64,000 nucleotides of DNA, taken from contig NC_015259.1 of NCBI RefSeq assembly GCF_000192745.1, forward strand, positions 2,743,001-2,807,000, given 5' to 3'. Of the stretch, positions 57,280 through 64,000 are shown piece by piece; positions within the stretch are counted from its first letter, which is position 1; each line of letters opens with the position of its first letter. The notes beneath the pieces are model-generated. The model was not told where the DNA came from. It ran no database searches and saw only the letters and a list, made by a program, of their open reading frames with translations. Source of the stretch: Polymorphum gilvum SL003B-26A1 (GTDB lineage: Bacteria; Pseudomonadota; Alphaproteobacteria; Rhizobiales; Stappiaceae). The translations under genes were made by a program, and so were the position numbers.

Positions 57280-59775
57280 TCAGCTCTCCCCATTCTTGTC
57301 GTTCGGGCTGCTCAGGCTGTCCTGGCGTGCGAGGCTGCGCCTGATCTCGGCGAAGGCCCGCAGACGGTCCTCCACCAGCCGGTAGACGGAGCCTTCCGGA
57401 TAGGCGCCGTCGGCGCCGCGCCCGCCCGCCGGCAGGCCCGTCAGCAGGGCGAGACCCTGGTCGATGCTGGCGACCGGATAGACGGCGAACCCCCCCGCCG
57501 CGCAGGCCTCGACGACGTCCTGGCGCAGCATCAGGTGCTGGACGTTGGACTTCGGAATCAGCACGCCCTGACGGCCGGTCAGGCCGCGCGCGGCGCAGAC
57601 GTCGAAGAAGCCCTCGATCTTGTCGTTGACGCCGCCGATCGCCTGCACCTCGCCGTGCTGGTTGACCGATCCGGTCACCGCCAGGTCCTGGCGCAGCGGC
57701 ACCCCGGCGATGGCCGACAGCAGCGCGTAGAGTTCCGCCGACGAGGCGCTGTCGCCCTCCACACCCGCATAGGACTGCTCAAAAACCAGGCTCGCCTGCA
57801 GCGACATCGGCGCATCGAGGGCAAAGCGACCGGCGAGGAAGCCGGACAGGATCATCACGCCCTTTGAATGCAGCGGCCCGCCCAGTTCGACCTCGCGCTC
57901 GATGTCGACGACCTTGCCGGCGCCGGGACGCACGCTGCAGGTGATGCGCGACGGACGGCCGAAGGACTGGCCGGCCAGCTGCAGCACGCTGAGGCCGTTG
58001 ATCTGGCCGACGCAGGCGCCGTCCGTGTCGATCAGAGCCACTTCGCGCAGGATTTGCTCCTGCAGCCGCTCGCGGATGCGCGAGGCACGGTCGATGCGCT
58101 GGTCGAGCGCCTTCTGCAGGTCCGCGCGCGTGATCGCTGTCCGCCCGCCCAGGCCGGCATAGTGATCCGCCTCGGCCAGGATGTCGCGCAGCTGGTCGGC
58201 AGACAGGGACAGCTTGCGGGCGTTCTCGGCCATGCGGGCGGCCTGCTCGATCAGCAGCGCAGCCGCATCGCGCTCCATCGTCCGCAACTTCTCGCGCCTG
58301 AGGATGGTGGCGAACAGGCGGACGAGCAGCGCCTCGCTGTCGGCGCTGCGCTCCATGTCGTCCTCGAAGTCGGCAACGATCTTGAAATGCTCCTCCAGTT
58401 CGGGATCGAGCATGGCGAGCAGGAAGTGGATCAGCCTATCGCCAAACAGGATCACCTTCAGGTCGAGCGGGATCGGCGCCGGCTCGAGCGAGATCGTGCT
58501 GGTCAGACCGATCAGGCGGTTGATGTCCTCTATGACGATGGTGCCGCGCCGCAGGGCCCGCTTCAGGGCCGTCCAGCTGAAGGCTTCGCTCAGCAGCGCG
58601 CGGGCGTCCAGAACGAGGAAACCGCCGTTGGCGCGGTGCAGTGCGCCGGCCTTGATCAGGCCGAAATTGGTCACTAGCACGCCTTGGCTGGCGATGTGCT
58701 CGACGCGGCCGGTCAGGTTGCTCAGCGTCGGATGCAGTTCCTCGATCACCGGCGCGGCGCCGTCGTGTTCGGCCTGGGACACGAACAGGTTGACCCGGTA
58801 GCGATCGTAGGCGCTGCCCGGCATCATCGGCTCGCTCTCGCTCGACGCCTCCTCGTCCTTGAGGATGAAGATGGCGACGTTGTCGACCAGATCGGCGCGC
58901 ACCGCTTCCATGTAGTCGACGATCTGCGGCAGGTCGGAATAGTCGGCCAGCACCTCGTTGATCTGCGGATCGACCGTCGCCTGCGTCGTGTCGCCGTTGA
59001 GGCGCTTGATCTCGTCGCGCCTGTCCTTTTCCCAGCGCGGGATTTGGCGCACGATTCGCTCCAGTTCCTCCTCCAGCTGCTTGACGACCTTCTGGATCGC
59101 CTCGCGCTCCTCCTGCGGCAGTGCGTTGAATTCGTCCGGCGGCACGACCTTGCCCTCGCGCGCCGGCACCAGGGCGAAGCCCATCGGCGTACGCAGCAGG
59201 GCGATGTTCTGGGCCGTCGCCTTCTTCTGCAGGTTGGAGAACAGCTCGGCCTGCTTCTGCTGGTAGGCCTCGTCGATGGCCGCGCGCTGCGCCTGGTATT
59301 CCTCGCTCTGGAACACGGCCGGCAGCGCCGCCTTGAGATCCTCGACCAGCGTGCGCATCGCGCCCTGGAAGGCCGGCGCCCGGCCGGCCGGCAGCGCGAT
59401 GGCGATCGGCTTGTGCGGCTCCTTGAAATTGTTGACGTAGATCCAGTCGACCGGCTTGGCGCGTTCGCGGGCGGCGCTCTTCAGCGTCGAGATCACCGCC
59501 TCGCGGGCGATCCGCTCGTTCGAGCCGACGACGAACAGGTTGAAGCCGGTCCGCTCCAGCCGCGTGGCGACCTCGAGCGCGTCGAGCGCCCGGCGCTGGC
59601 CGACAAGGCCCTCCAGCGGCTCCAGATCGTCCGTGGTGTCGAACGCCAGGCCCGACAGGTCCGCCGGCCGGCGCAGCTCTGCGGCGGCGACCGGAGCAGG
59701 CAGTGCCGGCTGCTCGGGATGACCGGCGGACGGCAGGCCGGCGAGCGGCAGGTCGGTCTCGGGCAAGGGTCCCAT
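57280..59775 (-). CDS. Lon-like ATP-dependent protease with degenerate Walker A
   Basis: An 831-aa protein of the LonB/YcbZ type: N-terminal AAA_32 region, AAA-like core, and C-terminal Lon proteolytic domain (about 590-790) with catalytic Ser in G-D-S-A-S-S-A-E and Lys in N-D-K-I-E-G-F. In the expected P-loop the sequence is V-V-G-S-N-E-R-I-A-R, without GxxxxGK(S/T), so nucleotide binding may be lost or changed. The Walker B region reads G-G-F-L-V-L-D-A-R-A-L-L. The ATG at 59775 is used; an earlier in-frame ATG gives an unlikely Cys-rich start. Degrades misfolded proteins, probably under stress. Confidence 0.85.
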   Translation of the reverse strand: MGPLPETDLPLAGLPSAGHPEQPALPAPVAAAELRRPADLSGLAFDTTDDLEPLEGLVGQRRALDALEVATRLERTGFNLFVVGSNERIAREAVISTLKSAARERAKPVDWIYVNNFKEPHKPIAIALPAGRAPAFQGAMRTLVEDLKAALPAVFQSEEYQAQRAAIDEAYQQKQAELFSNLQKKATAQNIALLRTPMGFALVPAREGKVVPPDEFNALPQEEREAIQKVVKQLEEELERIVRQIPRWEKDRRDEIKRLNGDTTQATVDPQINEVLADYSDLPQIVDYMEAVRADLVDNVAIFILKDEEASSESEPMMPGSAYDRYRVNLFVSQAEHDGAAPVIEELHPTLSNLTGRVEHIASQGVLVTNFGLIKAGALHRANGGFLVLDARALLSEAFSWTALKRALRRGTIVIEDINRLIGLTSTISLEPAPIPLDLKVILFGDRLIHFLLAMLDPELEEHFKIVADFEDDMERSADSEALLVRLFATILRREKLRTMERDAAALLIEQAARMAENARKLSLSADQLRDILAEADHYAGLGGRTAITRADLQKALDQRIDRASRIRERLQEQILREVALIDTDGACVGQINGLSVLQLAGQSFGRPSRITCSVRPGAGKVVDIEREVELGGPLHSKGVMILSGFLAGRFALDAPMSLQASLVFEQSYAGVEGDSASSAELYALLSAIAGVPLRQDLAVTGSVNQHGEVQAIGGVNDKIEGFFDVCAARGLTGRQGVLIPKSNVQHLMLRQDVVEACAAGGFAVYPVASIDQGLALLTGLPAGGRGADGAYPEGSVYRLVEDRLRAFAEIRRSLARQDSLSSPNDKNGES

Positions 59776-59880
59776 CCTTTCGGTTCGACAGCAGGTCGGG
59801 CAGCGCCTACGGTAGCAACTGCGCCGGGACGCGTCATACGAAGTTTTGCATAGCCGCGCCAAGGCCCTGCGGGCTCCGGA

Positions 59881-59894
59881 TTGATCGGCGTCAA
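59881..59894. promoter_or_regulatory. FNR/FixK-type box between the Lon-like and Usp genes
   Basis: TTGAT-CGGC-GTCAA, one mismatch to TTGAT-N4-ATCAA. It lies 57 bases before the Usp start and 105 before the divergent Lon-like start. Confidence 0.6.
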
Positions 59895-59951
59895 TGAAAC
59901 GGTGCGCCCCGCGGCCGATGGTTGCACCGACACACCGGAGGGGTCCATTCC

Positions 59952-60764
59952 ATGTCGATTACCACCATCCTCGTCCATGTCGAGACGGACGCGAACGCCC
60001 GCTCGCGCCTCGAGTTCGCCGCCGCCATGGCCAGGGACCACGATGCCAGCCTCATCGGCTTTGCCGGCGCCGGGGTCCAGCCCGTGATCACCGGCGACGG
60101 CATGTATCCGATCGACGGCGTCTACTGGCAGCAGATGCGCGAGGAGGTCGAGGCCGCGCTGCACCAGGCCCGGGAGCTGTTCCTGTCGGTAGCCAGCGGC
60201 GGCTTCGAGGCTTCCTGGCGCCAGGACCTCGCAGGTCCCGGCGTCGGCCTCGCCCGTGCCGCGGCGGCGGCCGACCTGGTCGTGTCGGGCACACCGCAAG
60301 GCGCCTCGGTTTCCGACGTCTTCCGCCGTGCCGATCCCGGCAGCCTTGTCCTCGGCACGGGCCGGCCAGTACTGTTCGCCGCCGAGGGCGCCGTCTACCG
60401 GCGGCCGAAGACCGCCGTGGTCGCGTGGAAGGACACGATCGAGGCCCGCCGAGCCGTCTCGGCCGCCCTGCCCTGCCTGCGGCCGGCCGAACGAGTACTC
60501 GTCGCCGCCGTCGGCACCGGCGACCCTGACAGCCTCTCCGACGTCGTCCGCCTGCTGATGCGGCACGGCGTCAGGGCCGAGGCGAAGGCCGTCGGCGAGG
60601 CGGACGCGCCGGAGGAGGAACTGGTCGAACTCGCCCTGCGCGAAGGCGCCGACCTGATAGTCAGCGGCGCCTACGGCCATAGCCGCCTGCGCGAATGGGC
60701 CTTCGGCGGCTTTACCCGCACGCTGCTCGACGACGACCGTCTCAACCGGCTGATGATGGGCTGA
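59952..60764 (+). CDS. Universal stress protein (tandem Usp domains)
   Basis: A 270-aa protein with two Usp-like halves. The first starts T-T-I-L-V-H-V-E-T-D; the second ends with the ATP-binding pattern G-A-Y-G-H-S-R-L-R-E-W-A-F-G-G-F-T-R. V-V-A-W-K-D-T opens the second. Likely induced under low oxygen or stationary phase given the upstream FNR-type box. GGAGGGG precedes the ATG. Confidence 0.88.
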   Translation: MSITTILVHVETDANARSRLEFAAAMARDHDASLIGFAGAGVQPVITGDGMYPIDGVYWQQMREEVEAALHQARELFLSVASGGFEASWRQDLAGPGVGLARAAAAADLVVSGTPQGASVSDVFRRADPGSLVLGTGRPVLFAAEGAVYRRPKTAVVAWKDTIEARRAVSAALPCLRPAERVLVAAVGTGDPDSLSDVVRLLMRHGVRAEAKAVGEADAPEEELVELALREGADLIVSGAYGHSRLREWAFGGFTRTLLDDDRLNRLMMG

Positions 60765-60797
60765 ACGAAGCGCGGCGGGCCAGCGAGCAGCCGGCGG

Positions 60798-61223
60798 CTA
60801 AGGGACGATGACGATCTCGGTCGAGGCCTTGCCGTTGGCCTCGATCAGTTCGAACAGGGCGCGCGCATTGTCCGGATGCAGCCGTACGCAGCCGTGCGAG
60901 GCCGGCCGGCCGAGGTTGCGGATTTCCGTCGTGCCGTGGATCGCGTAGCCGCCCTTGAAGAAAATCGAATAGGGCATCGGCGCGTAGTCGTAGATGGTCG
61001 AGTACCAGACCCGCGCCAGGCGCGTCGGCCGGTAGCGACCGGTCGGCGTGCGGTAGCCGCGGCGCGCCGTCGACACCGGCCAGGTGTGAACCAGGCGACC
61101 GCCGACGCTGACCTGCATTTCCTGGTCGGACAGGTCGATGTGCACCAGCACCGAGGCCGCCAGCGCCCGCATCGGCGCGACGGTAGCCATCAGCATGACG
61201 GCAGCGATGAGCCAGACCGCCAT
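60798..61223 (-). CDS. L,D-transpeptidase (YkuD domain)
   Basis: A 141-aa protein with an N-terminal hydrophobic signal/anchor (about 1-22). The YkuD core shows V-H-I-D-L-S-D-Q-E-M-Q-V, T-P-T-G-R-Y-R-P, Y-A-I-H-G-T and the catalytic S-H-G-C-V-R-L (Cys nucleophile). It forms 3-3 crosslinks in peptidoglycan or anchors proteins. The open frame extends upstream to 61406, but the start at 61223 gives the expected signal. Confidence 0.88.
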   Translation of the reverse strand: MAVWLIAAVMLMATVAPMRALAASVLVHIDLSDQEMQVSVGGRLVHTWPVSTARRGYRTPTGRYRPTRLARVWYSTIYDYAPMPYSIFFKGGYAIHGTTEIRNLGRPASHGCVRLHPDNARALFELIEANGKASTEIVIVP

Positions 61224-61264
61224 GGCGACCCGCCGGCGAAGGCCCCGCGCGGGGCCGACAGCCT

Positions 61265-62176
61265 TCAGGCAAGGCCCGCCGCTTCCTGGCAGTCCCGTTC
61301 GCGGCCGCGCACCACCCGCCTGCCCTTCATCGGTCCGTGCGATTCCGTTACCACCGTGCATCTGCCTTCCCCATGCCCTTCCTGCTGAAAATAGATCACC
61401 ACCCAATCGTGGGTCCTGTCGAGTTGATGGGCAAGCTTGGTGTTGGAATACAGCGCGGTGAAGTGCCAGTCGTCGTGGCGCGCGTGCAGCACCGGCAGCC
61501 AGGCCTCGCCGGTCGGGTTGAACCGCTTCGGGGCGATCTTGCGCAGCGTCCCGGCCGCCGCGCGCGTGCGGTACATGTCGTCCACCTGCAGCAGGAGTCC
61601 GACGTTCGGCTGCGGCACATCGCCCCCCTGGCTGCGTAGCGCCGGCCGGCCCAGCCGTTCGGCGAGGATGGCGGTGATCGCCTCGCGCCGCCGCGGCCCG
61701 AGCCCCTTCAGCGGCGCAGCTTCAAGGTGCAGCGCCGCCTCCAGGTCCTCCAGCGTCTCCAGGTGCAACTCGCCGGCCAGACGTTCGGCCAGCTTCGGAC
61801 CGATGCCCGGGATGGTCTGGAACAACTTTTCGGGCGACAGCTCGCCCGACAGCCGCTCCAACTGCGCCCAGCGCCCGCTCGCGACCATCTCGGCGATGGC
61901 ACCGGCGATACCCTTGCCGACGCCCGGCAGGGCGATCAGGCCGGCGCGGCCTTCCTCGTCGAGGATCTCCCCGACCGGACGGTCGAGGGCTGCGACCGTG
62001 TCGGCCGCGCGCCGGTAGGCCTTCTCGCGAAAGCCGTCGGCACCCTGCTGTTCGAGCAGGTCGGCATAGGCACGCAGCTTCGCCGCGACCGCCAGGTTGC
62101 CCGCGACTACCTCACGCCCCCGGCCGTCTGGCCGCTCGGCACCGTCGTCCCGGCCCTGTGTGCCCGCCCGAGGCAT
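61265..62176 (-). CDS. Helix-hairpin-helix protein resembling the PolX N-terminus, with an uncharacterised C-terminal domain
   Basis: A 303-aa protein. Residues about 25-165 match the 8-kDa and HhH part of family X DNA polymerases (K-L-R-A-Y-A-D-L-L-E-Q-Q, F-R-E-K-A-Y-R-R-A-A-D-T-V, L-P-G-V-G-K-G-I-A, I-P-G-I-G-P-K-L-A). The nucleotidyltransferase domain is absent; instead there is a 110-residue domain (F-N-P-T-G-E-A-W-L-P-V-L-H, W-H-F-T-A-L-Y-S-N-T, W-V-V-I-Y-F). It probably binds DNA and may work in repair. GAGGG lies 7 bases before the ATG at 62176. Confidence 0.75.
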   Translation of the reverse strand: MPRAGTQGRDDGAERPDGRGREVVAGNLAVAAKLRAYADLLEQQGADGFREKAYRRAADTVAALDRPVGEILDEEGRAGLIALPGVGKGIAGAIAEMVASGRWAQLERLSGELSPEKLFQTIPGIGPKLAERLAGELHLETLEDLEAALHLEAAPLKGLGPRRREAITAILAERLGRPALRSQGGDVPQPNVGLLLQVDDMYRTRAAAGTLRKIAPKRFNPTGEAWLPVLHARHDDWHFTALYSNTKLAHQLDRTHDWVVIYFQQEGHGEGRCTVVTESHGPMKGRRVVRGRERDCQEAAGLA

Positions 62177-62210
62177 CGCGTCGCCCTCGCCTTCCCTCCT
62201 GTGCGGCGCC

Positions 62211-62762
62211 TCAGCCGACGACCGCAACGCTCGCCGCGTAGGGGCCCTTGTCGCCGCTCTCCTCGCGGAAGCGCACCTTCGTGTCGACCTTGAGCGCGGT
62301 CCAGTCTCCTGCGGTCATCGAATCGCGGCCGAAATAGACTTCGCGGCCGTCGTCGGCACGGATGAAGCCGTAGCCCTCGCCCTCGAACAGGCGGTCGATG
62401 GTGCCGTGCAGGACCGGCGCATGGTGCTTGACCTCGACCGCACCCATCTTGCGCTCCTGCTCCTTCAGCTCGCGCCGGGCGGCGTCGAAGACCTTGTGGA
62501 TCGCCAGATTGAGGTCTTCAGCCGCTTCGCTGCGGCCGAGGCTGCGCGACACGTGGATGTCCGGCCCGGGCACATGCACCGTCAGGTGGACCTTGAACTC
62601 GCGCCCGGTGACATGCGTCTTCTGCGGCGCGTCGATGACCACGTCGCAGCTGACGATGCGCGGATGGTACTTCTGCAGTTCCTCGATCCGGCGATGGATG
62701 TGTTCCTCCACTTCCGGCGTGCGCTCCAGATGGCGAAAGGTGATGTTCGGCGGCGACTGCAT
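62211..62762 (-). CDS. Ribosome hibernation factor-like protein fused to a cold-shock domain
   Basis: A 183-aa fusion. Residues about 1-110 are an HPF/RaiA fold (I-T-F-R-H-L-E-R-T-P-E-V-E-E-H-I, V-I-D-A-P-Q-K, V-H-L-T-V-H-V-P-G). Residues about 115-183 are a cold-shock OB fold (G-T-I-D-R-L, G-Y-G-F-I-R-A-D-D-G-R-E-V-Y-F). Long HPF proteins normally carry a different C-terminal dimerisation domain. It may stabilise or inactivate ribosomes and bind RNA under stress. An FNR-type box lies upstream. Confidence 0.85.
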   Translation of the reverse strand: MQSPPNITFRHLERTPEVEEHIHRRIEELQKYHPRIVSCDVVIDAPQKTHVTGREFKVHLTVHVPGPDIHVSRSLGRSEAAEDLNLAIHKVFDAARRELKEQERKMGAVEVKHHAPVLHGTIDRLFEGEGYGFIRADDGREVYFGRDSMTAGDWTALKVDTKVRFREESGDKGPYAASVAVVG

Positions 62763-62861
62763 GTGTGTCCTCCCTGCGGTTGGCCCATGTCGCGGGGCAG
62801 CATCCCGCGATGCGTGGCGCCCCTTTGTGGACAAATGTGCCCCCATGCGGCCAGGACCACA

Positions 62862-62875
62862 TTGACCGGTATCAA
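62862..62875. promoter_or_regulatory. FNR/FixK-type box before the HPF-cold-shock gene
   Basis: TTGAC-CGGT-ATCAA, one mismatch to TTGAT-N4-ATCAA, 99 bases before the start codon. Confidence 0.6.
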
Positions 62876-62888
62876 GCCCCGAAATCGA

Positions 62889-63233
62889 TCAGCGCGCCGA
62901 CTGCCGCCTCCTCTCCCGTTCCTGCAGCGCCAGCAGATAGGCGACCACGTCGGCCTTCTCGTGATCGAACAGGCGGAAGGTCGTCATCGGGAAGTGGTCT
63001 TCCTCCAGGAAACGCTCGAAATAGGCGCGGTCGCGGCCGGGGATCATGACGATGTCCTCGTAGGGCGGCGCCAAGTCCGGATCCGGCTCCTGATCCGCGC
63101 GCAGATGGCACATCCGGCACCATTGCTCGACGACCGCCTCGCCACGCCGGGCCGCCTCGTCGGCGCCGGCCGGCGCTGCGACGACCAGCAAGGCGAGCGA
63201 ACCCGCCACGAGCGCTGCGATCCCTCCGGCCAT
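62889..63233 (-). CDS. Small periplasmic c-type cytochrome
   Basis: A 114-aa protein with a signal peptide (about 1-24, ending A-G-A). One heme site W-C-R-M-C-H-L, then a Met ligand probably in H-F-P-M-T-T-F. C-terminal helix D-V-V-A-Y-L-L-A-L-Q. Similar to monoheme cytochromes associated with oxidases or dehydrogenases; partner unknown. A degenerate FNR-type box lies upstream. Confidence 0.8.
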   Translation of the reverse strand: MAGGIAALVAGSLALLVVAAPAGADEAARRGEAVVEQWCRMCHLRADQEPDPDLAPPYEDIVMIPGRDRAYFERFLEEDHFPMTTFRLFDHEKADVVAYLLALQERERRRQSAR

Positions 63234-63301
63234 GCCACTCTCCCCTGCGTCGCCGGCCGCCGCCCGGGCCGACCCGTGTCGGCCAACAAATGCCGTCAGC
63301 C

Positions 63302-63315
63302 TTGAGCCGCGTCAA
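63302..63315. promoter_or_regulatory. Degenerate FNR-type box between the cytochrome and hydrolase genes
   Basis: TTGAG-CCGC-GTCAA, two mismatches to TTGAT-N4-ATCAA. Lies 68 bases before the cytochrome start and 61 before the divergent hydrolase start. Confidence 0.4.
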
Positions 63316-63376
63316 TGATCGTGCCGTCGGGACCGCTATCTTGGTGCGACCGTCTCGGCAACATGGGGGGGTCGGC

Positions 63377-64000
63377 ATGTCGTTTCGATCATCGGTCAGG
63401 TCAACGGCGCAGGAGGTGACAATCGGCGGCAAGCGGCTGGCCGGCCGGCTCGTCGTCCCGGACGGCGCCCGGGGCCTTGTCCTGTTCGCCCACGGCAGCG
63501 GTTCCAGTCGGCTCAGCCCGCGCAACGCCCACGTCGCCGAAGCCCTCAACGACCGCGGCCTCGCCACGCTGCTGTTCGACCTCCTGACCGAGGCGGAGGC
63601 GCGCGATCGCGCCAACGTGTTCGACATCCCCCTGCTCGGCGAACGGGTGATGGAAACGGTGTTCTGGACCCAGGACGAGCCGGCGACGCGCGATCTCCCC
63701 CTCGGCCTGTTCGGCGCCAGCACGGGTGCCGCGGCAGCCCTCGTCGCCGCCGCGGCCGTGCCCGAGACGGTCGCCGCTGTGGTCTCGCGCGGCGGCCGGC
63801 CGGACCTCGCCGCCTCGTACCTCGCACGGGTGCGCGCCCCAACGCTACTCATCGTCGGCGGCGACGACGACATGGTGATCGGCCTCAACGAGCAGGCCTA
63901 TGCGCGCCTGACCTGCGAAAAGGCGCTGGTCGTCGTTCCCGGCGCCTCGCATCTGTTCGAGGAACCCGGCACGCTGGACGAGGTCATCCGCCAGGCCGGC
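63377..64000 (+). CDS. Alpha/beta hydrolase, dienelactone hydrolase-like (3' partial)
   Basis: 208 codons are present; the gene runs off the window. Strand L-V-L-F-A-H-G-S-G-S-S-R (oxyanion region), nucleophile elbow G-L-F-G-A-S-T-G-A-A-A with Ser, then V-V-S-R-G-G-R-P-D, catalytic Asp in V-G-G-D-D-D and His in P-G-A-S-H-L-F-E-E-P. Related proteins are sometimes fused to a phosphoribosyltransferase; any such domain would be outside the window. Confidence 0.85.
   Translation, partial: MSFRSSVRSTAQEVTIGGKRLAGRLVVPDGARGLVLFAHGSGSSRLSPRNAHVAEALNDRGLATLLFDLLTEAEARDRANVFDIPLLGERVMETVFWTQDEPATRDLPLGLFGASTGAAAALVAAAAVPETVAAVVSRGGRPDLAASYLARVRAPTLLIVGGDDDMVIGLNEQAYARLTCEKALVVVPGASHLFEEPGTLDEVIRQAG

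Overview
The window is about two thirds G+C for most of its length and carries BA14K, DUF6455, DUF2147 and YcnI-type genes, a gatCA/gatB arrangement, OpgGH-type glucan genes and FNR-type operator boxes. Together these point to an alphaproteobacterium, most likely of the Hyphomicrobiales (Stappia/Labrenzia-like). The genus is inference only.

Layout. (1) 1-19.7 kb is a metal and redox accessory region. It holds the tail of a flavoprotein reductase, a copper cluster (CopC-CopD fusion, YcnI, DUF2946-like), a ChrA chromate transporter and a molybdate regulator plus ABC operon (modE-like, modA, modB, modC). It then carries an extracytoplasmic flavin locus (ApbE, a membrane PepSY/flavodoxin/FNR reductase, a DUF2271 protein with a flavinylation-like site, an Asp-rich secreted protein), a PepSY-cytochrome b561 pair and a divergent two-component system. 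A cytochrome c with an FAD oxidase and two pyridoxamine-oxidase-fold proteins follow. A direct repeat CTGA-N7-CTGA lies 45-51 nt before the start codons of the three redox transcription units, which suggests one regulon. (2) 19.7-36.6 kb is a genomic island of visibly lower G+C, bordered on the right by a tRNA-Ser(GCU) gene whose 3' end faces the island. Its left part is a graveyard of insertion sequences: a complete IS3-family element, and a second IS3-family element split by an IS481-family element with a clean 6-bp target duplication. These elements have cut a recombinase-like gene.

The right part of the island is the most interesting piece. It is a compact minus-strand operon: a lone Phd/YefM-type antitoxin, an m5C DNA methyltransferase, a 702-aa P-loop NTPase, a 506-aa protein of unknown family, a 1828-aa protein combining a PD-(D/E)xK-like motif with a C-terminal FtsK/HerA-type ATPase, and a Vsr mismatch endonuclease. 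Most junctions are 4-nt overlaps or gaps of 12 nt or less. The three middle genes resemble the restriction half of phosphorothioate systems (DptF-DptG-DptH) in order and architecture, but here they are coupled to cytosine methylation. I propose a methylation-coupled defence system. I could not run the searches that would show whether it is already described.

(3) 36.6-64 kb is ordinary chromosome: a BA14K protein, a Sel1-like protein, DUF2147, a GST, a GNAT, a GT39-like glycosyltransferase, a YiiX-like amidase, gatB, a FliK-like/FlhB-like pair, opgG and opgH, an FAD oxidoreductase, gatA and gatC, a TetR regulator with its likely operator, and a YHS protein. Last comes a stress block: two Usp proteins, a Lon-like protease, an L,D-transpeptidase, an HhH protein, an HPF-cold-shock fusion, a cytochrome c and a hydrolase. 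Four FNR/FixK-type boxes (TTGAN-N4-NTCAA) precede genes in 46.9-63.4 kb, suggesting oxygen-dependent control of part of this block.
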